A stretch of 64,000 nucleotides of DNA, taken from SHYR01 sp036013055. Lineage in GTDB: Bacteria > Chloroflexota > Dehalococcoidia > UBA2979. Made by a program: the position numbers and the translations under genes. Location of the stretch: the NCBI GenBank assembly GCA_036013055.1, contig DASCQM010000006.1, forward strand, positions 310,001-374,000. Reading direction: 5' to 3'. Position 1 is the first letter of the stretch. Every line of letters starts with the position of its first letter. The notes under the pieces were generated by a model. It was not told the origin of the DNA, ran no database searches, and saw nothing but the letters and a program-made list of their open reading frames with translations. Positions 7,201 through 16,133 of the stretch are shown in pieces.

Positions 7201-8406
7201 ATGAGGTTCGTGCGCCGGTCCCCGGCGAAGTTTCGTCGTGCAGTTGTGGCAGCCCTCGGTGGCGGCGCGCTGCTGCTCGCGGCCTGCGGCGGTAGCGACG
7301 TCGAGAGCCACGATGTCGCGTCCGACGCGCCACTCGCGGCGACCACGCAGGCCACGGCCGCGCCCGCGACGCCCGACGCTGCGCCCACATCGACCGCACC
7401 GGTGGCGACCGACGTGTCGCGGGCGGACGGGCTGACCGGCGCGCCGGTGCCACAGCACTCGACGTCGTCGAGCGATGTGGACTTCGACCGTGTGAACGCG
7501 CGAGCGGGGAGCTTCCCGCCGCTCGACGATCCGCGCGTCATCAGTCCCGCCGAGGCGACATGGCTCGAGGACGACGACATCGTGCTCGGCGCGGTGCAGA
7601 ACGGCGAGGCGCGTGCCTACCCGCTGTTCATGATGACGTTCCACCATGTCTCGAACGACACGCTGGGCGGAGAGCCCTACCTCGTCACCTTCTGAATCGT
7701 CTGCTCTTCCGGGGTCGCGTTCGACCCCGTCGTCAACGGGCAGACGTTCCGCTTTCAGGCCTCCGGCATCTACAACGGCGTCTTCCTGATGAAGGACAAC
7801 GTGACCGACACCGTCTGGTCCCACCTTGATGGCGGCGCGATCTCTGGTGAGTTGCAGGGCACCCAGCTTCAGATCATGGCGCTGCAGACGACGACGTGGG
7901 CGTCGTGGGTCGCCGAGCACCCGGAGTCCACCGTGCCCGCGCTCGACACCGGCTATCGCTACCGCCAGGCGACGGTGGGCAGAGGAGGGCTGAGCCGGAC
8001 GTTCCAGGAGACGCTGCCCGAGCTCGATGACCGGCTGACCGAGAACACGCTGGTGATCGGCGTGCTCGCCGGCGGTGAGTCGCGGGCCTTCCCGATCGAG
8101 GGCGCGACCTTCGATGCGCCGATGCAGGACAGCGTGGACGGGATCCCGCTCGTGATCCTCGAAGATGCCGATCGCGTGCCCTCGCTCGCCTACCACCGCG
8201 CACTGACCGATGGTCGCGTGCTCGACTTCGAGCGTCGTGATGGCGCGGTCTTCGACGTGCAAACGGGCTCGCGCTGGGGCTCCGACGGGCTGGCCGTCGA
8301 GGGCGAACTGGAGGGCGTGCAACTGACGTTTGTGACCTCGTTCTTCACGGAATGGTACGGCTGGGCAGCGTTCCATCCGGAGACGTCGATCTACGGCGAG
8401 TCGTAG
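7201..8406 (+). CDS. DUF3179-family lipoprotein, probable selenoprotein (in-frame TGA = Sec165)
   Basis: A lipoprotein: basic N-terminus, hydrophobic stretch and lipobox LLAAC with C29 as lipidation site, then an Ala/Thr/Pro-rich linker. Residues about 110-395 are a DUF3179 domain: GEARAYPLFMMTFHHVSNDT, then LVTF-TGA-IVCSSGVAFDPVVNGQTFRF, then TTWASWVAEHPES. Family members have a CxxC (TYCPLC-like) where this gene reads TGA-Ile-Val-Cys. The frame continues unbroken for 237 further codons with full homology-like character, so the TGA is not a natural stop. Read as Sec, it gives a U165-x-x-C168 redox motif. A hairpin at 7710-7729 suits a SECIS, and selB is 6.7 kb away. Alternatives are a sequencing error (TGC to TGA) or a recent nonsense mutation. 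The total is 401 residues. The role is unknown, probably extracytoplasmic thiol/selenol redox chemistry. Confidence 0.85.
7693..7695 (+). other. Recoded UGA codon (selenocysteine 165)
   Basis: An in-frame TGA sits at the position of the conserved first Cys in the DUF3179 CxxC motif. It is followed by ATC GTC TGC, giving UxxC. The reading frame stays open to a TAG at 8404-8406. Confidence 0.8.
7710..7729 (+). promoter_or_regulatory. Bacterial SECIS-like hairpin
   Basis: CGGGGTCG (7710-7717) pairs perfectly with CGACCCCG (7722-7729) around a CGTT loop (7718-7721). The loop has G as its second base, and 22 nt separate the UGA from the loop. Both values fall within the rules used for bacterial SECIS elements (loop of 3-14 nt, G among the first two loop bases, about 16-37 nt from UGA). 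The hairpin lies within coding sequence, as bacterial SECIS elements must. Confidence 0.75.
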
Positions 8407-8505
8407 CTGTCGCGAGCGCAGGCGCTGAGGCACGGCGGCAGGTACGATCACTGCTCGCACGATCCGCCCGCACAAGGCGATGCAATAGATGGAGTGAAGC
8501 GACAG

Positions 8506-8907
8506 ATGACGATGACTCCCGAACAAGAGAGCTATCTGCGAGAGCACCATACCGGCGTGCTCTCGACCGGCCGCACCGACGGCTCCCCGCAAATCTCGAC
8601 GATCTTCTACGACTATGACGGCACCGATATCGTGATCTCCGTGACCAGCGACCGCGCGAAGTGGGTCAACACCCAGCGCCAGCCGAAGGTCGCGATGCTC
8701 GTCCTCGATGGCCGCAAGCAGCTGATCCTCTACGGAACGACCGAGGGTCTGGACAGCGATCCCGACCGCGTGGCGATGACGAGGCGGCTGCGTGCCGGGA
8801 TGGGCCGCGAGCCGGAGGCGGACGATGCCGCACTCGCCGTGGAGCTTGATGAGGCGAAGCGCGTGGTGCTGCGCATCACCGCCGACAAGGTGCTGATGAA
8901 CGACTGA
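8506..8907 (+). CDS. PPOX-class (pyridoxamine 5'-phosphate oxidase-like, probably F420- or FMN-dependent) protein
   Basis: A 133-aa split-barrel flavin/deazaflavin-binding protein. The opening HHTGVLSTGRTDGSPQISTIFYDYDG and the following SVTSDRAKWVNTQRQPKVAMLV are typical of PPOX-class F420-dependent or FMN-binding proteins. Family members reduce or bind F420, FMN, biliverdin or heme; the cofactor here is not determined. I chose the ATG at 8506, with GGAG at 8491-8494; GTG at 8494 or ATG at 8512 are also possible. It stands alone between the selenoprotein gene and aspS. Confidence 0.82.
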   Translation: MTMTPEQESYLREHHTGVLSTGRTDGSPQISTIFYDYDGTDIVISVTSDRAKWVNTQRQPKVAMLVLDGRKQLILYGTTEGLDSDPDRVAMTRRLRAGMGREPEADDAALAVELDEAKRVVLRITADKVLMND

Positions 8908-8961
8908 TCGGCCGTCTCGCGGGTCGGCCGGTGGATGGCGCGTTGCCCGCCTCCGGGTCGC

Positions 8962-10824
8962 ATGCAAGACTCGATCGCGATGCTGAACTCACACCGCAGC
9001 GGCGAATTGCGAACTACCGACGAAGGCAGCGAGGTCACCCTCGCTGGCTGGGTACATCGTCGCCGTGACCACGGCGGGCTGATCTTCCTCGATCTGCGCG
9101 ACTCGTCCGGACTCGTGCAGGTCGTCGCCAGCTCGGAGCACGCGCCAGACGCCTTCGCCATCGCCGAGGGGCTGCGCGCGGAATTCGTCGTGCAGATTCG
9201 CGGCACCGTGCAGCCGCGGCCTGACGGCACGACGAACGACGACCTGCCGACCGGCGCTATCGAGGTTGCAGCCGCGGAGGTTGTGGTGCTCAACGCGGCG
9301 GAGACACCGCCGTTCCCGATCAACCAGGAGACGCAGATCGATGAGGAGACGCGGCTCCGCTACCGCTACCTCGACCTGCGCCGCGAGAAGATGTCCGCAA
9401 ACCTGCGGCTCCGCCACGACGTCACGAAGTTCATCCGCGACTACCTGAGCGATCGCGAGTTCGTGGAGGTCGAGACGCCCGTGCTCGGTGCGTCGACGCC
9501 GGAAGGGGCCCGCGACTATCTCGTGCCGAGCCGGGTCCACGCGGGACACTTCTACGCGCTGCCGCAGTCCCCGCAGCAGTGGAAGCAGCTACTGGTCGTG
9601 GGCGGCGTTGAACGCTACTTCCAGATCGCCCGTTGCTACCGCGATGAAGACATCCGCGCCGACCGCCAGCCGGAGTTCACGCAGCTCGACCTCGAAATCG
9701 CCTTCGCCGAGCCGTCCGACATCATGGCGCTGATGGAGGCGATGTACATCGAAATCGGCGCTACCGTCCGCGAGGGGCTGGATCTACCGTCGCCGTTCCC
9801 GGTGCTCACCTACGACGACGCGATGGAGCGCTACGGCTCCGACAAGCCGGACCTGCGCTACGGGCTCGAGATCGCTGACCTCTCGTCGGTGGTCGCCAAC
9901 TCCGAGTTCCAGGTCTTCCGCAACGTGATCGCCGGCGGCGATCGCGTCCGCGGCATCGCCGCACCGGGTGCCGCCGGCGCCTCGCGACGCGATACCGACC
10001 GCCTCACCGAGATCGCGAAGGAGGCTGGCGCGCAGGGCCTCGTCACGTTCGCACTGCAGGGCGAGGGCGCGCTCGAGGCGCTGACGATGGATGACGTGCG
10101 TTCGCCCGTCGCGCGGTTCTTCGACGCCGAGGCGGTGATCGAACTTGCCCGCCGCTGCGGAGCGTCCCGCGGGGACATGCTGCTCGTCGTCGCTGCCGAT
10201 GACGCCACGACCTCCTCGGCGCTCGACGCGCTGCGACGAACCGTCGCCGACGACAACGGGCTGACTGACGACAACCTGCTGAAATTCGCCTGGGTGACGG
10301 ACTTTCCGATGTTCGAGTGGGACGATAGCGGCGAGCGCCTGAGCGCGATGCACCACATGTTCACCGCGCCATTCGCCGAGGACATGGCGCTGCTCGACGA
10401 TGACCCGGTGAAGGTGCGTTCGCACTCGTACGACCTCGTCTGCAACGGCTTCGAGATCGGCGGCGGCTCGGTCCGCATCCATCAGCGCGACGTGCAGTTG
10501 CAGATCATGCGCGCGCTCGGAATCAGCGAAGAGCAAGCGCAAGAACAGTTCGGCCACATGCTGGACGCGTTCACCTACGGCGCGCCGCCCCACGGCGGCA
10601 TCGCGATGGGCCTCGACCGTACGGTCGCGCTCTTCGCGGGCGTCCGTGACATCCGAGAGGTGATCGCGTTCCCCAAGACGAAGTCGGCGACCGACCTGCT
10701 GACGGGTGCGCCGTCGCCCGTGATCGCACGCCAGCTAGCGGAAGTACACATCGACCTCGCCGCCTCAGCCGTCGAGAGCCTCGAACGCGAGTCGGAGCCG
10801 GAACCCGAGCCTGAGGTATCATGA
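8962..10824 (+). CDS. aspS: Aspartyl-tRNA synthetase
   Basis: AspRS charges tRNA(Asp) in the cytoplasm. This 620-aa protein is the long bacterial form: an N-terminal OB-fold anticodon domain (HRSGELRTTDEGSEVTLAGWVHRRRDHGGLIFLDLRD), a class II catalytic core with motif 2 CYRDEDIRADRQPEFTQLDLE, a GAD insertion domain around residues 290-420, and motif 3 GIAMGLDR. The start is uncertain: 8935, 8962 and 8980 are all in frame, and homology to MLRTHxxGEL-type N-termini favours 8962 or 8980; none has a good Shine-Dalgarno. An acidic Glu/Pro-rich tail ends the protein. Since gatB is also in the window, the enzyme could be non-discriminating in organisms without AsnRS, but this cannot be judged here. 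Confidence 0.95.
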   Translation: MQDSIAMLNSHRSGELRTTDEGSEVTLAGWVHRRRDHGGLIFLDLRDSSGLVQVVASSEHAPDAFAIAEGLRAEFVVQIRGTVQPRPDGTTNDDLPTGAIEVAAAEVVVLNAAETPPFPINQETQIDEETRLRYRYLDLRREKMSANLRLRHDVTKFIRDYLSDREFVEVETPVLGASTPEGARDYLVPSRVHAGHFYALPQSPQQWKQLLVVGGVERYFQIARCYRDEDIRADRQPEFTQLDLEIAFAEPSDIMALMEAMYIEIGATVREGLDLPSPFPVLTYDDAMERYGSDKPDLRYGLEIADLSSVVANSEFQVFRNVIAGGDRVRGIAAPGAAGASRRDTDRLTEIAKEAGAQGLVTFALQGEGALEALTMDDVRSPVARFFDAEAVIELARRCGASRGDMLLVVAADDATTSSALDALRRTVADDNGLTDDNLLKFAWVTDFPMFEWDDSGERLSAMHHMFTAPFAEDMALLDDDPVKVRSHSYDLVCNGFEIGGGSVRIHQRDVQLQIMRALGISEEQAQEQFGHMLDAFTYGAPPHGGIAMGLDRTVALFAGVRDIREVIAFPKTKSATDLLTGAPSPVIARQLAEVHIDLAASAVESLERESEPEPEPEVS

Positions 10825-10893
10825 CTTACAGACCCGATCCCACTCGGCAGTCAGATTGATTCGTAAGCGGTCGATCGCGTTCGGAGCCCATCT

Positions 10894-12588
10894 ATGAGCC
10901 AGAACCGCATTCTTGCGATCCTCTTCGGGGTCGTGGCATTGCTCGTTGTCGTCGTCGGAGGACTCTCCGTGGCGCTACTGGTGACCGGCGACAGCGACAG
11001 CACCAGCAGTGGGACTACGACGAGCGGCGTAACCGGTGGCGCCTCGCAAACGGTCAACGTGGACGACGGCGATATCGCCAGCCGGCTGCGGCTCGCGAGC
11101 GGCGACCCGGTGACGATGGATCCGCACCTGACCGGCGACTCGCTGTCGGCTGAGTACGTCGTTGAGATCTTCAGCGGTCTCGTCACGATCAGCCCGCAGC
11201 TCAGCCTTGAGCTCGACCTCGCCGAGTCATGGGAGGTCAGCGATGACGGACTGACCTACACCTTCGTGCTGCGCCCCGACATCTTCTTCCACACCGGTCG
11301 GGCGGTGCTCGCGGAGGACGTGAAGTGGTCCGTTGAGCGCGCGGCCTCACCGGTACCCGAGGGTGCCACGCGCCCATCGACGACCGCGCTGGCGTACCTC
11401 GGTGATATCGCCGGTGTGAAGGACAGCTTCTACGGCCTCGCCGACAGCGTCTCCGGTGTCGAGGTCGTCGACGATAAGACGATCCAGTTCACGCTCACGC
11501 AGCCGCTGCCGCCGGACCTCTTCCTCTCGAAGCTCACGTATCCGACGGCCTTCGTCGTCGACCGCCAGCAGATCGAGGCGAACCCTCGCAACTGGACGCG
11601 CCGCCCCAATGGCACCGGCCCGTACAAGCTCGTCGAGTGGCGGCTGGGCGAGCGCATCGTGCTGGCCGCGAACGATCGGTTCCACGCTGGCGAGCCGAGC
11701 GTTGAGCAGGTGCTGTACACACTCTCGGGCGGGTCGACGCTGACACGTTTCGAGAACGACGAGCTCGACGTGGCGTTCATCAGCCTTGCCGACATCGATC
11801 GGGCGCGCGACCCGGGCAGCGACCTCAACCCGCTCTACTCGGTCTTCCCGCAGTTCACGATTTCCTACATCGCCTTCAACAACAACGTCCCTCCGTTCGA
11901 TGACACGGAAGTACGCCGCGCGCTGGCGCTCTCGATCGACCGCGCCAAGATCGCGGACGTCACGTTCAACAACATGCTCGCTCCGGCGACCGGCATCCTG
12001 CCGCCGCAGCTCCCGGGTCACCAGGAGGAGGACCTCTCGTTCCCCTTCGATCCTGACGCGGCACGTGCCGCGCTGGCGGCGTCGTCGTATGGCTCGGCCG
12101 ACGCGCTACCGCCGATCATCCTTACCGAGGTGGGTGGTGGCGCCGAGGCGCGCGTCGATACGCAGGCGTTCCTTGAGCAGTGGCGCAACGAACTTGGCGT
12201 CGAGGTCGAGATCCGCCAGACCGACTTCGCAACGTTCCTCGATGACCAGGACGCCGGACGGCTGCAGATGTTCAACGCCGGGTGGATCATGGACTACCCC
12301 GACCCGGAGGATATCCTCGACCTCAAATTCCACTCTGCCTCCTCGTTGAACGACGTCGGCTACGCCAACGCGGACGTCGACGACTTGCTCGACCGCGGCC
12401 GCACGGAGCGCGACACGGACCTGAGGATCGGCCTCTACCAGCAGGCGGAGCGACTGATTCTCGATGACGTCGCATGGATCCCGCTCTACTTCTCGCAGTC
12501 GCACGTCGTCGTCAACGCCGCCGTCACCGGCTGGTTCGAGCCGCCGATGGTGATCCCGCGGTTGCAGTACATCGACATCGAGCGATAG
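10894..12588 (+). CDS. ABC transporter substrate-binding protein, family 5 (peptide/nickel type)
   Basis: A 564-aa extracytoplasmic solute-binding protein. An N-terminal hydrophobic segment (residues about 6-31) acts as signal or membrane anchor; no lipobox Cys is present. It is followed by a Ser/Thr/Gly linker and an SBP_bac_5 domain: MDPHLTGDSLSAEYVVEIFSGL, LAESWEVSDDGLTYTFVLRPD and NGTGPYKLVEW. It heads an operon with two permease genes. The ligand is probably a peptide or other small organic molecule, but the family is broad. CGGAG lies 8 nt before the ATG. Confidence 0.9.
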   Translation: MSQNRILAILFGVVALLVVVVGGLSVALLVTGDSDSTSSGTTTSGVTGGASQTVNVDDGDIASRLRLASGDPVTMDPHLTGDSLSAEYVVEIFSGLVTISPQLSLELDLAESWEVSDDGLTYTFVLRPDIFFHTGRAVLAEDVKWSVERAASPVPEGATRPSTTALAYLGDIAGVKDSFYGLADSVSGVEVVDDKTIQFTLTQPLPPDLFLSKLTYPTAFVVDRQQIEANPRNWTRRPNGTGPYKLVEWRLGERIVLAANDRFHAGEPSVEQVLYTLSGGSTLTRFENDELDVAFISLADIDRARDPGSDLNPLYSVFPQFTISYIAFNNNVPPFDDTEVRRALALSIDRAKIADVTFNNMLAPATGILPPQLPGHQEEDLSFPFDPDAARAALAASSYGSADALPPIILTEVGGGAEARVDTQAFLEQWRNELGVEVEIRQTDFATFLDDQDAGRLQMFNAGWIMDYPDPEDILDLKFHSASSLNDVGYANADVDDLLDRGRTERDTDLRIGLYQQAERLILDDVAWIPLYFSQSHVVVNAAVTGWFEPPMVIPRLQYIDIER

Positions 12589-12597
12589 GCGACTGCG

Positions 12598-13584
12598 GTG
12601 ACGGCCTACGTGGCGCGGCGGCTCTTGTGGTTGCCGGTTCACCTGCTGATCGTCACCTTCTTCACGTTCGCGATCGCACGCTTTGGCCCCGGCGATCCCG
12701 TCGCGGTGGCTGCCGGCCAGTTCCGCGATCCGGAGGTGCTCGCCCGCGTCCGCGCCGAGCGAGGGCTCGATGGCAGCGTCGTGGAGCAGTACTGGCGCTG
12801 GGTGACCCGCGCGATCCAGGGCGACTTCGGCGAGTCCTTCATCCAGGAGGGCTACACCGTCGGCGAGCTGCTGCGCGCCAAACTCTGGATCTCCGCACAG
12901 CTCAACTTCGTCGCGCTGATGATTGTGTTCGGCATCGGAATCCCCCTCGGACTGTTGGCAGCTCGTGCGAACGGCACCTGGATCGACCCCTTCGTCATAT
13001 CGACGTTGCTGTTCCTGACCGCGATCCCGGTGCTCGTGCTGATCCCACCGCTCCTGTGGTTGTTCGCACTGAAACTCGACATCCTGCCGGTGGGCGGATG
13101 GGGCGGCATCTTCGAGATCTGGTGGATCGGCGATGTGATCGCGGTGCCGATCCCGGATCCGCACCTCTACCTGCCGTTATTCGTGATGTCGATCGGCGGC
13201 TTCGCCGGCATCGCCCGGCTCGTGCGCATCACCGCGCTTGAGGTGCTGACAGAGGACTATGTCCGCACGGCCCGAGCCAAGGGCTCCGGCGAATACCGCG
13301 TCGCCCTGCGTCATGTGCTGCCGAATTCGCTGCTGCCGGTCGTCACCGTCATCGGCTTTGCCTTCGCGGGCATCTTCGGTGGGTCGCTCTTCACGGAAAC
13401 GCTGCTGGGCATCAACGGCATCGGCCGCTTCGCCTTCCAGTCGCTGCAGAGCCGCGATTACGACGTGATCCTCGCGATGACCGTGATCGTCTCGGCGACC
13501 TTCGTGCTGATGAACCTTCTGGCTGAGATCAGCTACGCCTTCATCGACCCGCGCGTGCGTCTCGGTGAGGAGTCATCGAATTGA
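12598..13584 (+). CDS. ABC transporter permease, DppB/OppB type
   Basis: A 328-aa inner-membrane permease with six predicted transmembrane segments. The start is a GTG at 12598, nine bases after the upstream stop. The opening YVARRLLWLPVHLLIVTFFTF is typical of the DppB/OppB N-terminal segment. The cytoplasmic EAA loop is visible in VRTARAKGSGEYRVALRHVLPN. It ends inside the start codon of the next permease gene (AATTGA), so the two are translationally coupled. It forms the channel with the following gene. Confidence 0.9.
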   Translation: MTAYVARRLLWLPVHLLIVTFFTFAIARFGPGDPVAVAAGQFRDPEVLARVRAERGLDGSVVEQYWRWVTRAIQGDFGESFIQEGYTVGELLRAKLWISAQLNFVALMIVFGIGIPLGLLAARANGTWIDPFVISTLLFLTAIPVLVLIPPLLWLFALKLDILPVGGWGGIFEIWWIGDVIAVPIPDPHLYLPLFVMSIGGFAGIARLVRITALEVLTEDYVRTARAKGSGEYRVALRHVLPNSLLPVVTVIGFAFAGIFGGSLFTETLLGINGIGRFAFQSLQSRDYDVILAMTVIVSATFVLMNLLAEISYAFIDPRVRLGEESSN

Positions 13585-14540
13585 CCGCCGCGACTGCTGA
13601 ATACAGTCCTCGCGACTCGGTGCTCGGCGGGCAGAGCCAGGGCGGCCTGCTCTGGGAGCGCCTGCGACGGAAGCGACTGGCGATGATCTCGCTGGTCGTC
13701 GTGATCGTGATCTACGGCGCGGGGATCTTCGCCCCGCTCGTCGCGCCGTACTCCTACCGCGAACAGGATCTCGACCGCCCGCGCGAGGGTCCCAGCGCCG
13801 ACCATCTGCTGGGCACCGACATCCTCGGCCGCGACATGCTCAGCCGCGCGATCTACTCGGCGCGCACGACGGTGATCATCACCGTCGCCGTGATCATCTC
13901 CGGCTCGCTCGTGCTCGGCGTCGGCTTCGGCCTGCTCGCCGGCTACCGGGGCGGGCGCACCGACAGCCTGATCATGCGGGTCGGGGATATCTTCGCCGGG
14001 TTACCGGCGATCATGATCCTGATCCTGATCAATGCTGCGCTCTCCGACCGCGTGAGATCGGCGGCCCGCTGGGTCGATGACCATACGTTTACCGACATCG
14101 TCGGGACCGGGGCAGCGTCCTATCTCACGGTCTTCCTGGCGCTCGCGCTCTTCGAGTGGGTCGGCATGGCGCGAATCATCCGATCGCAGGTGCTGCAGCT
14201 CCGCGAGCGCGACTTCATCCTCGCCGCGCGGGCGACGGGCGCCTCGCCGTACCGCATCATCAGCCGGCATCTGCTGCCGAACGTCTCGAACCTCGTGATC
14301 CTCGCGATCTCGGTCTCGCTCGGTGGCATCGCCGGGACGGAGATCTTCCTCACGTGGTTCGGCGTCGGTGTACAACCTCCGGCCGCGTCCTTCGGCGCGA
14401 TGCTGTTCGAGGCGGGCAGCGTGCGCACGTTCCAGGCGCACCCACACCTGCTGCTGGTTCCGGCCTCGTTCGTGATCGCGCTGCTGTTCTCCTTCGCCTT
14501 GCTCGGCGAGGGACTGAATGACGCCGTCCGAGGTCGCTGA
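13581..14540 (+). CDS. ABC transporter permease, DppC/OppC type
   Basis: A 319-aa permease partner starting at a TTG whose last two bases form the upstream TGA stop. It has the N-terminal cytoplasmic segment of DppC proteins (LLWERLRRKRLAMISLVVVIV), the family-typical HLLGTDILGRDMLSRAIYSAR, and an EAA loop ILAARATGASPYRIISRHLLPN. No ATP-binding subunit (DppD/DppF) follows; the next gene is tig. The transporter must therefore use ATPases encoded elsewhere. Confidence 0.9.
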   Translation: MTAATAEYSPRDSVLGGQSQGGLLWERLRRKRLAMISLVVVIVIYGAGIFAPLVAPYSYREQDLDRPREGPSADHLLGTDILGRDMLSRAIYSARTTVIITVAVIISGSLVLGVGFGLLAGYRGGRTDSLIMRVGDIFAGLPAIMILILINAALSDRVRSAARWVDDHTFTDIVGTGAASYLTVFLALALFEWVGMARIIRSQVLQLRERDFILAARATGASPYRIISRHLLPNVSNLVILAISVSLGGIAGTEIFLTWFGVGVQPPAASFGAMLFEAGSVRTFQAHPHLLLVPASFVIALLFSFALLGEGLNDAVRGR

Positions 14541-14577
14541 GCGAGACTTCCCCGAGGGCGGCCCTCAACGGGGCCGA

Positions 14578-14586
14578 TGCTATACT
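14578..14586 (+). promoter_or_regulatory. Extended -10 promoter element of the tig-clpP-clpX cluster
   Basis: TGC-TATACT at 14578-14586 is an extended -10 element about 28 nt before the TTG start of tig. An AGGGG ribosome-binding site lies between. No -35 consensus is visible at the usual distance. Confidence 0.45.
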
Positions 14587-14614
14587 CGGTAGGCACTCAC
14601 ACAGGGGTCTACCG

Positions 14615-16087
14615 TTGCCAGTTACGACAGAACGTCTGCCGCAGTCTCTCGTCGCCCTCAAGTTCGAGGTCGAGGATGAGCGTCTTGAAGCCACGATGGG
14701 AAAGGCCGCCCGACGTGTGGCCGAACAGATCAAGATTCCGGGCTTTCGCCCCGGTAAGGCGCCACGCGAAGTCGTGGAGCGCACTGTGGGACGGCCCGCG
14801 CTGGTTCAGGAGGCGCTCGATCTGCTGCTGCCTGACCTCTACAACGAGGTAGTCGAGGCGGAAGAGATCGACGCGATCGCCCAGCCCCAATTCGAGATTG
14901 AGTCGATGGAGCCGCTGGTCGTCAGTGCCCAGGTGCCGGTGCGTCCGACCGTCGATCTGAAGGAATACCAGGCGCTGCGCGTCCCGCGCACCGAGCCAGA
15001 GGCCAGCGACGACGAGGTAGAGGAGTCGATCACGATCCTGCGCCGTCGCTACGCGACGCTCGAGCCGGCTGACCGTGTCGTCGCGTGGGGCGATACCGTG
15101 CGTGCCGACGTGACCGTCAGCGTCGAGGGGCAGGATGAGGAGCCACACGAAGAGCAGGATGCCGAGTTCCGCGTCGCTGAAGATTCCGTGGTCTCGCTGC
15201 CGGGCTTCGTCGATCATCTGATCGGCCTTGAGCGCGGCGGGCCGTACGACATCTCGTTCGCGCTGCCGGAAGACTTCGACGCGGCAGAGATGGCCGGCAA
15301 GACCGCCAGCTACACGGTGACGATCCACGAGGTAAAGCAGGAAGTGCTGCCCGACCTCGACGATGAGTTCGTCACGTCGCTCGACGAGGAGGATGTCTCC
15401 ACCGTCGATGGGCTGCGCGAGCGCATGCAGCAGGACGTGCAGGAGCGGCTCGAAGCTGAATCGGTGAGCGCCTACCAGGAAGAGATCCTGGATGTGCTGA
15501 CCGCGAGCGCCGAACTCGATTATCCGGCCGTGCTGATCGAGCACGAGATCGACCGGCTGGTCGACCAGCAGTCGAATCACGCCTCACACACGCAGGAAGA
15601 GCTCGACCGCTGGCTCCAGTTGATCGGCAAGACCGAGCAAGAAGTGCGTGATGAGCTGCGCGACGCCGGTGAGATCGGCGTCAAGCGCGCGCTCGTCCTC
15701 GGCGAACTCGTCTCGAAGGAAGAACTTGTAATCACCGAAGACAGCATCGACGAAGAGATCGACCGTCTCGCCGGCCAGATGATCGGCGGCGGCATGATGG
15801 ACGGCGGCTCAGAGGACGACGAGCAGCGCACGGCGGTGCGCGCGATCTTCGATACGCCCGATGCTCGCGTCTCGCTGCGCGACCAGCTCACGTCGAAGGC
15901 GGCGCTCGACGCGCTCGTCGAGATCTGCGCGCAGCCGGAGGAGGAGGCGGAAGCCGCCGACCGCCCCCGCGGCAGTCGACGTCGTCGCGGGCGCGACGAC
16001 GAAGGCGCTGCCGATGAGGACGCAAAGACTGGGGATTCCGGGGATGCGGACAACGACGAAGCGGGCGATGCTGAAATAGACAACTAG
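14615..16087 (+). CDS. tig: Trigger factor (ribosome-associated chaperone and prolyl isomerase)
   Basis: Trigger factor binds L23 at the ribosome exit and shields nascent chains. The 490-aa protein has the N-terminal ribosome-binding domain with the GFRPGK signature at residues 43-48, a central FKBP-type PPIase region (about 150-240, GDTVRADVTV to FALPEDFD), and the helical C-terminal chaperone arms. The start is a TTG preceded by AGGGG. The last 50 residues are an Arg-rich patch followed by a strongly acidic low-complexity tail (Asp/Glu/Ala/Gly) not found in model trigger factors. It precedes clpP and clpX, the classical order. Confidence 0.95.
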   Translation: MPVTTERLPQSLVALKFEVEDERLEATMGKAARRVAEQIKIPGFRPGKAPREVVERTVGRPALVQEALDLLLPDLYNEVVEAEEIDAIAQPQFEIESMEPLVVSAQVPVRPTVDLKEYQALRVPRTEPEASDDEVEESITILRRRYATLEPADRVVAWGDTVRADVTVSVEGQDEEPHEEQDAEFRVAEDSVVSLPGFVDHLIGLERGGPYDISFALPEDFDAAEMAGKTASYTVTIHEVKQEVLPDLDDEFVTSLDEEDVSTVDGLRERMQQDVQERLEAESVSAYQEEILDVLTASAELDYPAVLIEHEIDRLVDQQSNHASHTQEELDRWLQLIGKTEQEVRDELRDAGEIGVKRALVLGELVSKEELVITEDSIDEEIDRLAGQMIGGGMMDGGSEDDEQRTAVRAIFDTPDARVSLRDQLTSKAALDALVEICAQPEEEAEAADRPRGSRRRRGRDDEGAADEDAKTGDSGDADNDEAGDAEIDN

Positions 16088-16133
16088 TGCGTCGGCACGT
16101 CCATGCTGGCACCTATCTAGATCGGGTGGAGCG

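Noticed and set aside
7201..7695. A short 164-aa lipoprotein ending at TGA, with a separate small gene from 7789
   Set aside because: The DUF3179 homology runs straight through the TGA in one frame, codon use is continuous, and there is no ribosome-binding site ahead of 7789. Recoding explains the data better than two genes or a pseudogene.
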